From Candidimonas humi (GTDB taxonomy: Bacteria; Pseudomonadota; Gammaproteobacteria; Burkholderiales; Burkholderiaceae_B): a DNA stretch of 64,000 bases. Positions 47,905 to 57,741 of this stretch are shown piece by piece (position 1 is the first letter of the stretch; every line of letters begins with the position of its first letter). The stretch is taken from the NCBI RefSeq assembly GCF_019166065.1, contig NZ_JAHTBN010000005.1, positions 124,001 to 188,000 on the forward strand, given 5' to 3'. The translations under genes were made by a program, and so were the position numbers. The notes under the pieces are model-generated. The model had not been told where the DNA came from and searched no databases. It worked only from the letters and a program-made list of their open reading frames with translations.

Positions 47905-48819
47905 ATGACACAGTCCGCAAGCAGCGAACGCACGCCGCCCGTTGCGCCCCTGGCGCAGACGCCGCGCCGCGCCGCCATCCTCAAGAAGCTGCGCAGCCGG
48001 CCCACGGTGAAGGGCTCGGCGATTTTCCTCGCGGTGCTGATCGTGCTGGTGTTCGCCGGCCCGTACCTGGCGCCGCAAAACCCCTACGACCTGGCCGGGC
48101 TGAACCTGCTCGATGGCGGCCTGGCGCCCGGGGCGCATGCGATGGACGGCCATATCTATTGGCTGGGCACGGATTCGCAGGGGCGCGACATGCTCAGCGC
48201 CATCCTGTACGGCCTGCGCATCAGCCTCATCGTCGGGCTGTCGGCGGTCGGCATCTCCGCCGCCATAGGCAGCATGGCCGGGCTGGTCGCGGCCTATGTG
48301 GGCGGTTTTGTCGACACCCTCATCATGCGCCTGGTCGACTTCATCCTGGGTTTTCCCACCATCCTGGTCGCGCTGGTGCTGCTGGCCATGATGGGACGCG
48401 GCGTCGACAAGGTCATCCTGGCCCTGGTCATCGTGCAATGGGCGCATTACGCCCGCATCATGCGCAGCCGGGCCCTGCAAGAGCGCAACAAAGAATACGT
48501 CGAGGCCGCCGCCAACCTGGGCTATCCGACCTGGCGCATCCTGGTCTGCCACCTGCTGCCGAATTGCCTGGGGCCGGTGGTGGTCTATGCCACGATCCAC
48601 ATCGCCTCGGCCATTGCGCTGGAAGCGACCCTGTCTTTCCTGGGGGTGGGGGTGCCCGTCACCGAGCCTTCGCTGGGCCTGCTCATAGCCAACGGCTTCC
48701 AGTACCTGCTGTCGGGCGACTACTGGATCAGCATGTTCCCGGGCGTGGCGCTGCTGGCGCTGATCCTGGCCATCAATATCGTCGGCGATCGGCTGCGCAT
48801 CGCCCTGGATCCGCGATGA
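47905..48819 (+). CDS. Dpp/Opp-type permease (DppC-like)
   Basis: The protein has 304 residues, with six membrane segments and the N-terminal OppC-type extension, then the EAA loop (NKEYVEAAANLGYP). It pairs with the DppB-like permease 6 bases upstream. It overlaps the following ATPase gene by four bases (ATGA). Confidence 0.94.
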   Translation: MTQSASSERTPPVAPLAQTPRRAAILKKLRSRPTVKGSAIFLAVLIVLVFAGPYLAPQNPYDLAGLNLLDGGLAPGAHAMDGHIYWLGTDSQGRDMLSAILYGLRISLIVGLSAVGISAAIGSMAGLVAAYVGGFVDTLIMRLVDFILGFPTILVALVLLAMMGRGVDKVILALVIVQWAHYARIMRSRALQERNKEYVEAAANLGYPTWRILVCHLLPNCLGPVVVYATIHIASAIALEATLSFLGVGVPVTEPSLGLLIANGFQYLLSGDYWISMFPGVALLALILAINIVGDRLRIALDPR

Positions 48820-49805
48820 CGCAAGGCGATTTCCTGTTGCAGGTGCGCGGCCTGTGCACCGCGTTCCATACCGAGGCGGGGGCGTGGCCGGCCGTGGACG
48901 GCGTGGATCTCGACGTGCGCCGCGGCGAGATACTGGGCTTGGTCGGCGAGTCGGGCTCGGGCAAATCGGTGACTGGCTTTTCCTTGCTGGGCCTGATCGA
49001 TCCGCCCGGCGAGGTCGTGGCCGGCGAGGTCCTGTTCAAGGGGCGCGACCTGCGCGCTCTCGACGAAGAGGGCATGCGGCGCCTGCGTGGCGACCGCATC
49101 GCCATGATCTTCCAGGATCCGCTGATGACGCTCAACCCGGTGCTGCGCATCGGCGAACAGATGATGGAGGCGATACAGGCGCATGAAAACGTGGCGGCCG
49201 GGCCGGCGCGCGAACGCTGCCGCGAGGCATTGGGCATGGTGGGCATCCCCTCGCCCGGAGAGCGCCTGGACAGCTATCCGCACGAATTTTCCGGCGGCAT
49301 GCGGCAGCGCGTGGCGATCGCCATCGCCATGCTGAACCGGCCCGATCTGATCATTTGCGACGAACCTACTACTGCGCTGGATGTGACCATCCAGGGCCAG
49401 ATCCTGTATCGCATGCAGGAAATCTGCCGCGACAACGACACGGCGCTGATCTGGATCACGCACGACCTGGGCGTGGTGGCGGAACTGGCCGACCGTGTCG
49501 CCGTCATGTATGCCGGCCGCATCGTCGAGTCGGGGCCGGTCGGCGAGGTGCTCGATGCGCCGCGCCATCCTTATACCAAGGGCCTGCTGGAATCCATGCC
49601 CGCCGCCGCGGCGCCGGGCGCGCGCTTGCGGCAGATCGACGGAATGGCGCCGAGCCTGACGGGCCGCCCCGGCGGCTGCGCGTTCCGCAACCGCTGCCCT
49701 CGAGCCATCGCGCGCTGCGCCGAGCAGGAGCCCGGCCTTACCGAGGAAGGGCAGCGCGGCTACCGCTGCCATCTGCCGCTGGAAGCGAAGGAGGGGGCGG
49801 CATGA
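48816..49805 (+). CDS. Dpp/Opp-type ATPase (DppD-like)
   Basis: The protein has 329 residues. Walker A GESGSGKS, signature FSGGMRQR, Walker B LIICDEPTTALD, and the C-terminal oligopeptide-transport ATPase Cys cluster (CAFRNRCP...C). It powers uptake with the DppF-like subunit. The ATG at 48816 overlaps the permease stop, and the gene's own stop overlaps the next gene by four bases; an upstream open frame in this phase is only a shadow of the permease genes. Confidence 0.95.
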   Translation: MTQGDFLLQVRGLCTAFHTEAGAWPAVDGVDLDVRRGEILGLVGESGSGKSVTGFSLLGLIDPPGEVVAGEVLFKGRDLRALDEEGMRRLRGDRIAMIFQDPLMTLNPVLRIGEQMMEAIQAHENVAAGPARERCREALGMVGIPSPGERLDSYPHEFSGGMRQRVAIAIAMLNRPDLIICDEPTTALDVTIQGQILYRMQEICRDNDTALIWITHDLGVVAELADRVAVMYAGRIVESGPVGEVLDAPRHPYTKGLLESMPAAAAPGARLRQIDGMAPSLTGRPGGCAFRNRCPRAIARCAEQEPGLTEEGQRGYRCHLPLEAKEGAA

Positions 49806-50950
49806 CTTTCCCCGAAAAGCATATTGCCCTGGAACCGGAGGCCGATCCTGTGCGCGGCGCCGGATCGCCCAGGCTAAGCGATGCCGGCGGGGATCGTGGC
49901 GCCTTGCACGAGGATGTCGCGTCGCAGCGCCACGACGGCGCGCGCGCCGCTCAGCCCGACGCGCCGGTCATCGAAATGCGCAATCTGCACAAGCGCTTCG
50001 AGAGCCGGCGTCCCGACCTGGCGCAGCGCATACTGGCGCTGGCCGGCCGGCCCGTCGATCGCCGCGTCGTGCACGCCGTCAATGGCGTCGACCTCGTCAT
50101 ACGGCATGGCGAAGTGCTGGGCCTGGTGGGGGAATCCGGCTGCGGCAAGTCCACGCTGGGCCGCATGGTCGCCGGCCTGTATCGCCAGACCGAAGGAGAA
50201 CTGTATTACCAGGGCCGCCCGGTCGCGGCGCTCAAGGGCCGCGAGCGGCTGGCCTATACGCTGGGCGTGCAGATGATCTTCCAGGACCCGCAGGCCTCGC
50301 TGAATCCGCGCCAGCGCCTGTACCAGATCCTCGGCGAACCGCTGAAGGTCCACGGGCTGGTGCCGTCCGCGCAGGTTCCCGGGCGTGTCGACCAGGCACT
50401 GTCCGAGGTCGGCCTGCAGCGCGAATACCGCGACCGCTATCCCCACCAGATATCCGGCGGCCAGCGCCAGCGCATAGGCATTGCGCGGGCGCTGATGGTG
50501 TCGCCCGGCTTCCTGGTGTGCGACGAGCCGGTGGCGGCGCTGGACGTGTCCATCCAGGCGCAGGTGATCAACCTCTTCATGAACCTGCGCGAGCGGCACG
50601 GCTTGACGTACCTGTTCATCAGCCACGACCTGGGCGTGGTCAGGCACATTTCCGATCACGTCGCCATCATGTACCTGGGCCGGATCGTCGAGCGCGCGCC
50701 GGCTGCCGAGATTTTCGCGCGCGCCAACCATCCATACACGCAAGCCTTGCTCGCCGAGGTGCCCGATATCAAGCGGCGCGGCCGGAAGTTCATCCCGATC
50801 AAGGGCGAGATCCCGTCGCCCTTGAGCCCGCCGCCGGGCTGCGCGTTCCACCCGCGCTGCCCGCAAGCGCTGCCGCGTTGCCGCGAGCAGACTCCGGAAC
50901 TCCGGGAGATCGCACCGGGCCACTGGTCGGCCTGCCACCTCAATCCTTGA
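49802..50950 (+). CDS. Dpp/Opp-type ATPase (DppF-like)
   Basis: The protein has 382 residues. An N-terminal tail of about 55 residues is not family-like; then Walker [10 protein letters not shown], signature ISGGQRQR, Walker [13 protein letters not shown], and the C-terminal Cys cluster (CAFHPRCP...C). It is the second ATPase of the importer. The ATG at 49802 overlaps the DppD-like stop by four bases. Confidence 0.95.
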   Translation: MTFPEKHIALEPEADPVRGAGSPRLSDAGGDRGALHEDVASQRHDGARAAQPDAPVIEMRNLHKRFESRRPDLAQRILALAGRPVDRRVVHAVNGVDLVIRHGEVLGLVGESGCGKSTLGRMVAGLYRQTEGELYYQGRPVAALKGRERLAYTLGVQMIFQDPQASLNPRQRLYQILGEPLKVHGLVPSAQVPGRVDQALSEVGLQREYRDRYPHQISGGQRQRIGIARALMVSPGFLVCDEPVAALDVSIQAQVINLFMNLRERHGLTYLFISHDLGVVRHISDHVAIMYLGRIVERAPAAEIFARANHPYTQALLAEVPDIKRRGRKFIPIKGEIPSPLSPPPGCAFHPRCPQALPRCREQTPELREIAPGHWSACHLNP

Positions 50951-50987
50951 GACCACTGAACCAACCGAGAGAAGGATCGTTCCCGAC

Positions 50988-51905
50988 ATGTCCAGCGACA
51001 CCCATGCCCAGAATCACAGCCATGGCGCCGATCTCGCCCGCGAGCTCGCGCAGACCGGCCGCAACGCCATACCCTATGTCGACCAAGGCCATAACCCGGA
51101 CCGGCCCGTCACGCTGAATACCTACCGGCCGCAAGGCTATGCGCCCGACCGTCCGCTGGTAATCGTGCAGCATGGCATGCTGCGCAACGGCGACGATTAC
51201 CGCGACTTCTGGATCCCGGCCGCGGACCGCCACGGCTTGCTGATCGTGGCGCCGACGTTCTCGAATGAGGCCTGGAAGGGGGCGGACAACTACAACAACG
51301 GCGCCGTTTTCGATACCCCCGACGGCAGCCCGCGGCCCGTGGACGATTGGGGCTATGCCCTGGTAGGCCGCGTCGTGGACGCGCTGCGCGCTGCGGGCGT
51401 GAGCCGGGGCCAGGCCTATTTGTTCGGGCATTCCGCGGGAGGGCAGTTCGTGCATCGCCTCATGAGCAGCCAGCCGCATGCGCGCTTCCACGCAGCCGCC
51501 TGCGCCAATGCCGGCTGGTATACGCTGCCCGGTTTCGATCATGCTTTCCCCGAAGGGCTGGGCGGCGTGGGCCTGGACGATGCGCATCTGGCGCGGCTAT
51601 TGGCATACCCCTTGACCATCCTGGCCGGCGACCAGGACACTGCCACCGACGACCCCAACCTGCCATCGGGCGAGGCGGCGTTGCGCCAGGGCCCGCACCG
51701 CTATGCCAGGGCGCACAACTACCTGGAGACCGGCCGGCGCGAGGCCGCCGCCCGCGGGCTGCCTTGCAACTGGACGCTGCAGACGGTGCCTGGCATAGGC
51801 CACAACGGGCGCGCCATGTCCGCCGCTTGCGCCAGCCTGTGGTTCGAGGGCAGGCTGCCCAGCGCGCAGGCCCTGGCCGAGCTGGCGGGAAATCACGTGG
51901 CCTGA
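50988..51905 (+). CDS. Alpha/beta hydrolase (PHB depolymerase/esterase-like)
   Basis: The protein has 305 residues without a signal peptide. VIVQHGMLRNGDDYRD is near the oxyanion hole, LFGHSAGGQFVHRL has the nucleophile Ser, ILAGDQDTATDD the acid, and PGIGHNGRAM the His. It probably hydrolyses an ester or amide delivered by the importer. It sits 37 bases after the DppF-like gene, in line with the operon. Confidence 0.87.
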   Translation: MSSDTHAQNHSHGADLARELAQTGRNAIPYVDQGHNPDRPVTLNTYRPQGYAPDRPLVIVQHGMLRNGDDYRDFWIPAADRHGLLIVAPTFSNEAWKGADNYNNGAVFDTPDGSPRPVDDWGYALVGRVVDALRAAGVSRGQAYLFGHSAGGQFVHRLMSSQPHARFHAAACANAGWYTLPGFDHAFPEGLGGVGLDDAHLARLLAYPLTILAGDQDTATDDPNLPSGEAALRQGPHRYARAHNYLETGRREAAARGLPCNWTLQTVPGIGHNGRAMSAACASLWFEGRLPSAQALAELAGNHVA

Positions 51906-51981
51906 TGGTCTTTGACTCGATGCGCGCGTACGCTGGCGGACGCGTTGCCGGATCGCCGCCGCCTGTGTATGCTTTCTTGCC

Positions 51982-53106
51982 ATGACTACTGACACCGACA
52001 AGCTGGTCGCAGGCATCCAGGACTGGATCCGCTGCGAATCCCCATCGAACTCGCCCGCGGGGGTGGCCGCCATGGTAGAGCGCGTGCGCGCGCAGGCCGA
52101 CGCCGCCGGCCTGCATACCGAGGTCACGCCGCTGGGCGAGGGCGTCGGGCCGCTGCTGTACGTGGGCAATCGCGCGCCCGGCGACGATCGTCCGGGCATC
52201 CTGGTCATCGGGCACCTCGATACCGTGCATCCCATAGGCACGCTGCAGGAAAACCCCTGCCGCATCGAGGGCGACCGCCTGTACGGGCCGGGTGTCTACG
52301 ACATGAAGGCCGGCATCTATCTTGCGCTCGAGGCCCTGGGCGGCCTGGCGCAGGCCGGCGCGACGCGCCTGCCCGTCGATTTCCTGATGGTGCCCGACGA
52401 AGAAATAGGCAGCCACGCCTCGCGGCCCTATACGGAACGCTATGCCGCGCGCGCCAAGTGCGCCCTGGTATGTGAGCCGGCGCGCCCCAACGGCGGCAAG
52501 TGCGTGACGGCGCGCAAGGGCACCGGCATGCTGCGCCTGGGCGTCAAAGGACGGCCCGCGCATGCGGGCATGCAGCACGAGAAAGGCCGCAGCGCCATCC
52601 GCGAAATGGCGCATCAGGTCCTGGCGCTGGAGGGCATGACCGACTATCCGAACGGCATCACGGTCAGCGTGGGCACGATTTCCGGGGGCACCGTCACCAA
52701 CACCGTGCCGGCCCACTGCCGCTGCGTGGTGGACTTCCGCGTGCCCACCATGGGCGCGGCCGAAACCGTGTTGCGCCGCATGCGCAGCCTGTGCGCCGTC
52801 GGCCCCGACGTCGAACTGGACATAGACGTCGAACTGAATCGCCCGCCCATGGAAAAAACTGCCGCCTCGGCCGCCTTGCTGGCCCAGGCGCAGGGCTATG
52901 CCGAGCAGGCGGGCTTCGTCCTGGAAGACGCGCCCATGACGGGCGGCGGCAGCGACGCCAACTTCACCTCGGCCATGGGCGTGCCCACGCTGGACGGCCT
53001 GGGCGCCGACGGCGACGGCGCGCATACGCTGCAGGAATACGTGCTGATTTCCACCCTGTCCCGGCGCCGCGACTTCTGGTCGCTGCTGCTGCGCCGGATG
53101 GAGTGA
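51982..53106 (+). CDS. M20-family metallopeptidase (glutamate carboxypeptidase/ArgE-like)
   Basis: The protein has 374 residues. Two-zinc ligands: GHLDTVHP (His), YDMKAG (Asp), DEEIGS (Glu pair), and a late GGGSDANFTS segment. It cleaves a C-terminal or N-acyl amino acid from small peptides. Together with the aspartoacylase-like enzyme, it would break down what the Dpp-type importer brings in. No signal peptide is visible, so it acts in the cytoplasm. Confidence 0.92.
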   Translation: MTTDTDKLVAGIQDWIRCESPSNSPAGVAAMVERVRAQADAAGLHTEVTPLGEGVGPLLYVGNRAPGDDRPGILVIGHLDTVHPIGTLQENPCRIEGDRLYGPGVYDMKAGIYLALEALGGLAQAGATRLPVDFLMVPDEEIGSHASRPYTERYAARAKCALVCEPARPNGGKCVTARKGTGMLRLGVKGRPAHAGMQHEKGRSAIREMAHQVLALEGMTDYPNGITVSVGTISGGTVTNTVPAHCRCVVDFRVPTMGAAETVLRRMRSLCAVGPDVELDIDVELNRPPMEKTAASAALLAQAQGYAEQAGFVLEDAPMTGGGSDANFTSAMGVPTLDGLGADGDGAHTLQEYVLISTLSRRRDFWSLLLRRME

Positions 53107-53197
53107 ACGCCATCTGGCCGGTGTGCCGGGCCGCCTGCGATTCGAGACATCAGAATCTTTTTTTCGATCATGACGTCCTGCCTGCAGCGTGCCGCCG

Positions 53198-53512
53198 CTA
53201 GATGGAAGCCAGGCGTTCGACAGTGTCCGGATAGCGCTCCACCATCCTGATCAGCAGCGCAGCTTGCGCATTCGGCCTGGCTCGTCCCTGTTCCCAGTTT
53301 TCCAACGTGCGGGGGTTGGTGCGCAGATATCGGGCGAACACACCGCGCGACAAATTCAGGCGCAGGCGCAGCGACACTAGTTCTTGCGCGCTTACCTCGA
53401 TCGGCGGCGCGGGATCAATGCAGTGGCGGCGCAGAGTGAGCTTGCCTTTGCGCTCATCGGCGAGGGCATCGAAACCTTCGCTAAGTTCTGCGTATAAATT
53501 CCGCCTGGCCAT
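53198..53512 (-). CDS. higA2: HigA2-type antitoxin (XRE family)
   Basis: The protein has 104 residues. After an N-terminal toxin-binding part, LVSLRLRLNLSRGVFARYL to WEQGRARPN is a helix-turn-helix of the HigA2 type. It would neutralise HigB2 and repress the pair's promoter. ATG 53512 overlaps the last base of the toxin stop codon. As in other HigBA pairs the toxin gene comes first. Confidence 0.93.
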   Translation of the reverse strand: MARRNLYAELSEGFDALADERKGKLTLRRHCIDPAPPIEVSAQELVSLRLRLNLSRGVFARYLRTNPRTLENWEQGRARPNAQAALLIRMVERYPDTVERLASI

Positions 53513-53850
53513 CAAGTTCTCTCTTGCAATTCGCGGCTCAACATCGCGGCAAGCGCTTTCCGCTCATCTGTGCTCAGGTCGTCCATTTCGTCTTTGTCAT
53601 AGAGAGTGAACAACCAGAATTGGCGGCCGGCCGGCCACCAGTAGTAAATCACCCTCAAGCCGCCGCGCTTGCCTTTTCCTCGCCTCGGATCGCCATGACG
53701 TATTTTCCGCAGGCCGCCGGTGCCGCTGATGACATCGCCCGCTTCGGGGTATTGGATCAATACATCCTGGAAGGCGCGCAGAGCCGCATCGTCCATGTAT
53801 TGATCCCGATGGCGTTGAAATGCCGGCAGCTCGACGAAAACAGCCTTCAT
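53512..53850 (-). CDS. higB2: HigB2-type toxin (RelE superfamily)
   Basis: The protein has 112 residues and closely resembles HigB-2 toxins: MKAVFVELPAF, GDVISGTGGLRKIR, GKGKRGGLRVIYYW and LFTLYDKDEMDDL. Toxins of this kind cleave mRNA on the ribosome. A promoter, TTGCAA-17-TATATT, ends 12 bases before ATG 53850, so the transcript is nearly leaderless and has no ribosome site. The gene lies just beyond the TolC-like gene. Confidence 0.94.
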   Translation of the reverse strand: MKAVFVELPAFQRHRDQYMDDAALRAFQDVLIQYPEAGDVISGTGGLRKIRHGDPRRGKGKRGGLRVIYYWWPAGRQFWLFTLYDKDEMDDLSTDERKALAAMLSRELQERT

Positions 53851-53861
53851 GCTTATATATA

Positions 53862-53890
53862 AATATACGCAATTAACGGATAGTTTGCAA
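53862..53890 (-). promoter_or_regulatory. Promoter of the higB2-higA2 pair
   Basis: On the minus strand, TTGCAA at 53890-53885 and TATATT at 53867-53862 are 17 bases apart. This is a good sigma-70 promoter, and the start point would fall within about 5 bases of the toxin start codon. Confidence 0.6.
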
Positions 53891-54023
53891 AATACGGCAT
53901 TGTTACTCTTATCGGGCTTTCCGCAGATATACGCATGAAAGCGCTGCCGAACCATTGGTGTCTGTGGATTCATTGGCCGCATGGCGCAATGATAGGCGCG
54001 GCTATGGACGCCGGGAACGGGGA

Positions 54024-54043
54024 CCGAGACCAATAAGTCTCGG
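54024..54043 (-). terminator. Hairpin after the TolC-like gene
   Basis: A perfect 7-bp stem, CCGAGAC and GTCTCGG with a six-base loop, sits about 100 bases past the TolC-like stop. It may terminate the export operon before higB2, but has no T run on this strand. Confidence 0.4.
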
Positions 54044-54143
54044 AAAAGAGGCCGAAAAGTAATGAGGCTGGAGAGCACCGCTGGGCGCGTGATGCAGCCA
54101 GGGCCTTGCCGCCTGAATCGTGCCGGCTGCGACCGCTATAGAT

Positions 54144-55586
54144 TTACCGTGCGTCTTGCAGCCCGAGCCGTCCGAGGCTTGCGGCCAGTTCGAAGCGTGC
54201 GGTCTTCCAGGAGCTCAGGGCCAGGATGCGCTGCTGCTGCGCGTCGGCGAGGTCGCTTTGGGCGCGCAGCAGTTCCAGCAGGCTGCCTACGCCCGCTTTG
54301 TAGCGGCCCAGCGCGACCCGTACCGACTGCCGGGCGCTGTCCAGCAGCGACTCGGCGGTGGCGACGGCTTGCAGGCCGGAGGTGAAGGCTTCGTCGCTTT
54401 TCCAGACTTGCTGCGCTACCGATTTCCTGGCGTCGTCGAGCTCGGCCTGCTTGACCCGCACCTGGGCATCGGCTTCATAAACCTGGTGGCGGCGGCTGAA
54501 GCCGTCGAAGATGGGGATAGTGACTTGCAGCCCGATGCTGCGGTTATTGATGACCTGCCTGCTGGTCACCTCTTCGATAGGCGTGTCGCTGCGGTCCAGC
54601 GTCGCGCTCAGCGAGATTCTCGGGCGGTCCTGGCTGCGCGCCGAGTCGGCCTGGGCCTGTGCCGCCTTCAGCTGGGCCTCGGCCTCGGCGATCCTGGGGT
54701 TGCGCGCCAGCGCTTGCCGCACCAGGGTATCCACGGCGGCGCGGTAGTCGCCGCGATGCTTGCCGCGGTCCTCGGCCGCGGGCAGGCGCAGCGGCGTAGC
54801 GGGGTCCAGGCCGAGCGCCAGCGCCAGCGTGCCGATGGCGCTGCGCAACTGGCTGTCGGCCTGGATGCGCTTGAGCGTGGCCTGGGAATAGGCGGTCTGC
54901 GCCTGCAGCTTGTCGGCCAGGGTGGCTGCGCCTGCTGCGAATTTAGCCCGAGCGATGTCGAAGCTTTCGCGGGCGACGCGTTCCGTTTCGCGGGCGGCGT
55001 TGCGCAGCGTCAGATCGGTCTGTGCGTCATAGTAGGCGTGTACGGTATCCAGGAAAACAGTCTGCAAAGTGTCGTCGCGCGACGCGATCGCGGCATTCAG
55101 CAACTGGCGCGCATGCTCGAGCTGCGCCGCGCGCAGGCCGAAGTCATACAGGACCCAGTCCAGGGTCAGGCCCATCTGGGTGCTGCGCGTATCCAGCGTG
55201 GATTCCAGGCCTGGCAGGTCCGTGTAGGTCACATGCTGGTGGACACGCGCGATACTGCCGCTGGCGGTTACCGTCGGCAGATAGGCCGCGCGGCTCACGC
55301 CTACCTCGCCGCGCTGGGTTTCGATATAGGCCCAGGCCTTGCGCGTGCGCGGGTCATGGCACAGGGCGCGCTGCACTGCGTCCAGCAGGCTGAGCGGGGC
55401 TGCGCCGGGAGCGGCGAACGCGCATGTCGCGGCGCCTTGCGGGCCGTCGTTCGCCCCGCGCAGGGCGCTGGCCGCGCGAGTGTCGGGCGGCGCAGCCAGT
55501 TCGAAGGGCGTGGCCCGGGCCGGACCGCCGGCGGCCAGAGCTGTGGCCACGGCCAGGCCCAGGCCGAGCAGGGCGGCCCGGGTCAT
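54144..55586 (-). CDS. TolC-family outer membrane protein of the peptide export operon
   Basis: The protein has 480 residues. A signal peptide ends near ARA; the two TolC halves show LSLLDAVQRALCHDPR and later TLVRQALARNPRIAEAEAQL, each starting a long helical repeat. It would form the outer-membrane channel of a type I exporter with the HlyD-like and CvaB-like proteins encoded upstream. The start overlaps the CvaB-like stop by four bases (ATGA), so it is translationally coupled and dedicated to this exporter rather than a general TolC. Confidence 0.93.
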   Translation of the reverse strand: MTRAALLGLGLAVATALAAGGPARATPFELAAPPDTRAASALRGANDGPQGAATCAFAAPGAAPLSLLDAVQRALCHDPRTRKAWAYIETQRGEVGVSRAAYLPTVTASGSIARVHQHVTYTDLPGLESTLDTRSTQMGLTLDWVLYDFGLRAAQLEHARQLLNAAIASRDDTLQTVFLDTVHAYYDAQTDLTLRNAARETERVARESFDIARAKFAAGAATLADKLQAQTAYSQATLKRIQADSQLRSAIGTLALALGLDPATPLRLPAAEDRGKHRGDYRAAVDTLVRQALARNPRIAEAEAQLKAAQAQADSARSQDRPRISLSATLDRSDTPIEEVTSRQVINNRSIGLQVTIPIFDGFSRRHQVYEADAQVRVKQAELDDARKSVAQQVWKSDEAFTSGLQAVATAESLLDSARQSVRVALGRYKAGVGSLLELLRAQSDLADAQQQRILALSSWKTARFELAASLGRLGLQDAR

Positions 55587-57739
55587 GGCGCAGCCGCCGC
55601 GGCTTCGGCTGCCGCCATTGCGGGCCGCGCGCTGTCGTGTACGACGCGTCCGCCCGCAAGCACAATGCGGCGTCCCGCGCTGGCTATGGTTTCGGGGCGA
55701 TGCGCCACGATCACGCGCGTCATGCGCAGTTGCAGCACGGCAGTATTGACCTGCTGTTCGCGCTCGATGTCCAGGTGGCTGGTGGCTTCGTCCAGGAACA
55801 GCACGCGCGGCTGCTTGTACAAGGCTCGCGCCAACAGCACACGCTGCTTCTGGCCGCCGGACAGTACCGTGCCCATGTCGCCCACCAGCGTGTCGTAGCC
55901 CATGGGCATGGCGGCGATGTCGTCATGGATGGCCGCCAGCTCCGCGCAGCGGCGGATGCGTTCGTGGTCGGGCTGCACGTCGAAGCAGCAGATGTTCTCG
56001 GCCATGGAGCCCGCAAACAGGACGTCGTCCTGCAGCACGGTGCCGGCCAGCCGCCGCATCGTCCCGGCGCCCAGCTGCCGCAGCGGCTTGCCGTCCAACA
56101 GGATCTCGCCCGCCTCGGGCTGCAGCAGTCCGAGCAGCACCGCGATCAGCGTCGATTTGCCGCTGCCGGAGGGCCCGGTGATAGCCACCGATTCGCCGGG
56201 CTCGATGCGCAGGTCTATGCCGTCCAGCACATAAGGCTCCTGGTCGCCGTAGCGAAAGCGCAGGCCGCGCACTTCGATCGACGGTTGCGGCCCTATGTCG
56301 GGCTCGAACGCCGCCGGCTGTGCGTCGGGCTCGGGCGGGTGGAACACGATGTCCGCCAGGCGTTCGCCCTGCAGTTGCAGCATGCGCACGTCCACCAGTT
56401 TGTCGAGCAGGGAACCGACCCGGCTGTCGAACTGGCCCTTGTAGGCATAGAAGGCGATCAGCGCGCCCACGGTGAAAGCCCCGTCCAGCACCAGTTGCGC
56501 GCCCAGCCAGATGACCAGGATGTTCTCGATGCCGAACAGCAGCCCGTTCAAGGTCTTGTACAGCAGGGTCAGCTTTTGCGTGCTCAGGTCTGCATTGATC
56601 TGCTCGACCAGCAGCGCCAGCCATGCCGAGCGGCGTTCCTGCTGGCGCTCGAACAGTTTGATCGTCCTGACCCCGCGCAAGGTTTCCAGCAAATGCGTTT
56701 GTTGCTTGGCGGCATGCACGATGCGTTCTTCGGTCGCGCGGCGCAGCGGCGCATACCAGAGCCATCGGCTCAGCGCATACAGCGCCATGGCGCCCACGGC
56801 GATGCCGGCCAGGGCCGGGCTGTACAGGAACATCAATAGCAAGGTCACCACGGACATCACGCCGTCGAGCAGCGCTTCGACGAACGAGGTGGTGAGCGTC
56901 TGCTGGATAGTGTCTATCGAGCCGAAGCGCGACACCACATCGCCCAGGTGGCGCTTTTCGAAGTAATTGACAGGCAGCCGCAGCAGATGGGTGAAAACGT
57001 TGGCGCGCCATTGCACGTTCAGCATGGTGCCGACATACATCAGCATCCAGCCGCGCGCCGCGCTGGTGGCCTGCTGCACCAACAGCAGCAGGCCGAAGCC
57101 CAGGGCCAGCGTGGCCAGCAGGCTGCGGTCGGCCGACACCAGCACCTGGTCGATGACCCACTGCAGGAAGAAGGGATTGACGACCGTGAAGACTTCCAGC
57201 GCCAGGGCCAGCAGCAATACCTGGGCGAACGAGCGCTTCAGGCCTGTGACCGGCCCCAGCAACTGGCGCAGCCGCAGCGCCGGACGGGCGGGTTCGCGCT
57301 CGAAGCCGGTGTCCGGCCAGAGTTCCAGCGCCACGCCGGTAAACGAACGGGACAGCTCGTCCAGGGAGCATTTGCGTATGCCCGTCGCCGGATCGTGGAT
57401 GACGGCGTATTGCCGATTGACCTCGCGCAACACGACGAAATGGTTGAAGTTCCAATGCAGGATGCAGGGCAGCCGCAGTTTCGACAAGTTGTCCAGGTCG
57501 AGTTTCAGCGGGCGCGCGGCGAGCTTGAGCTGTGCTGCGATGCGCAGCAGGCCGGCCAGGGTCGCGCCCTTCAGCGATACGGGAAAGCGCGTGCGCAGCG
57601 CCGCCAGGTCGACGTGCCGGCCATGAAAGCCGGCGATCATGCCCAGGCAGGCCAGCCCGCATTCGGTCGCCTCGGTCTGCAGCAGCATGGGCAGGCGGTT
57701 CCCCAGGCCCAGGGACAGTCCTTGCAGTCGTTCGAGCAT
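55583..57739 (-). CDS. Peptidase-containing ABC exporter (C39 family, CvaB-like)
   Basis: The protein has 718 residues. Residues 15-130 are a C39 cysteine peptidase that cuts after a Gly-Gly leader: LLQTEATECGLACLGMI resembles CvaB, with C27, H100 (FNHFVVL) and D116 (IHDP) as the likely triad. Six membrane segments follow, then an ATPase with GPSGSGKST, LSGGQKQR and VLFLDEATSHLD. It should cleave and export the peptide encoded at 59164-59325. ATG 57739 begins 3 bases after the HlyD stop; the earlier in-frame start at 57784 lies within the HlyD gene. Confidence 0.96.
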   Translation of the reverse strand: MLERLQGLSLGLGNRLPMLLQTEATECGLACLGMIAGFHGRHVDLAALRTRFPVSLKGATLAGLLRIAAQLKLAARPLKLDLDNLSKLRLPCILHWNFNHFVVLREVNRQYAVIHDPATGIRKCSLDELSRSFTGVALELWPDTGFEREPARPALRLRQLLGPVTGLKRSFAQVLLLALALEVFTVVNPFFLQWVIDQVLVSADRSLLATLALGFGLLLLVQQATSAARGWMLMYVGTMLNVQWRANVFTHLLRLPVNYFEKRHLGDVVSRFGSIDTIQQTLTTSFVEALLDGVMSVVTLLLMFLYSPALAGIAVGAMALYALSRWLWYAPLRRATEERIVHAAKQQTHLLETLRGVRTIKLFERQQERRSAWLALLVEQINADLSTQKLTLLYKTLNGLLFGIENILVIWLGAQLVLDGAFTVGALIAFYAYKGQFDSRVGSLLDKLVDVRMLQLQGERLADIVFHPPEPDAQPAAFEPDIGPQPSIEVRGLRFRYGDQEPYVLDGIDLRIEPGESVAITGPSGSGKSTLIAVLLGLLQPEAGEILLDGKPLRQLGAGTMRRLAGTVLQDDVLFAGSMAENICCFDVQPDHERIRRCAELAAIHDDIAAMPMGYDTLVGDMGTVLSGGQKQRVLLARALYKQPRVLFLDEATSHLDIEREQQVNTAVLQLRMTRVIVAHRPETIASAGRRIVLAGGRVVHDSARPAMAAAEAAAAAP

Positions 57740-57741
57740 GT

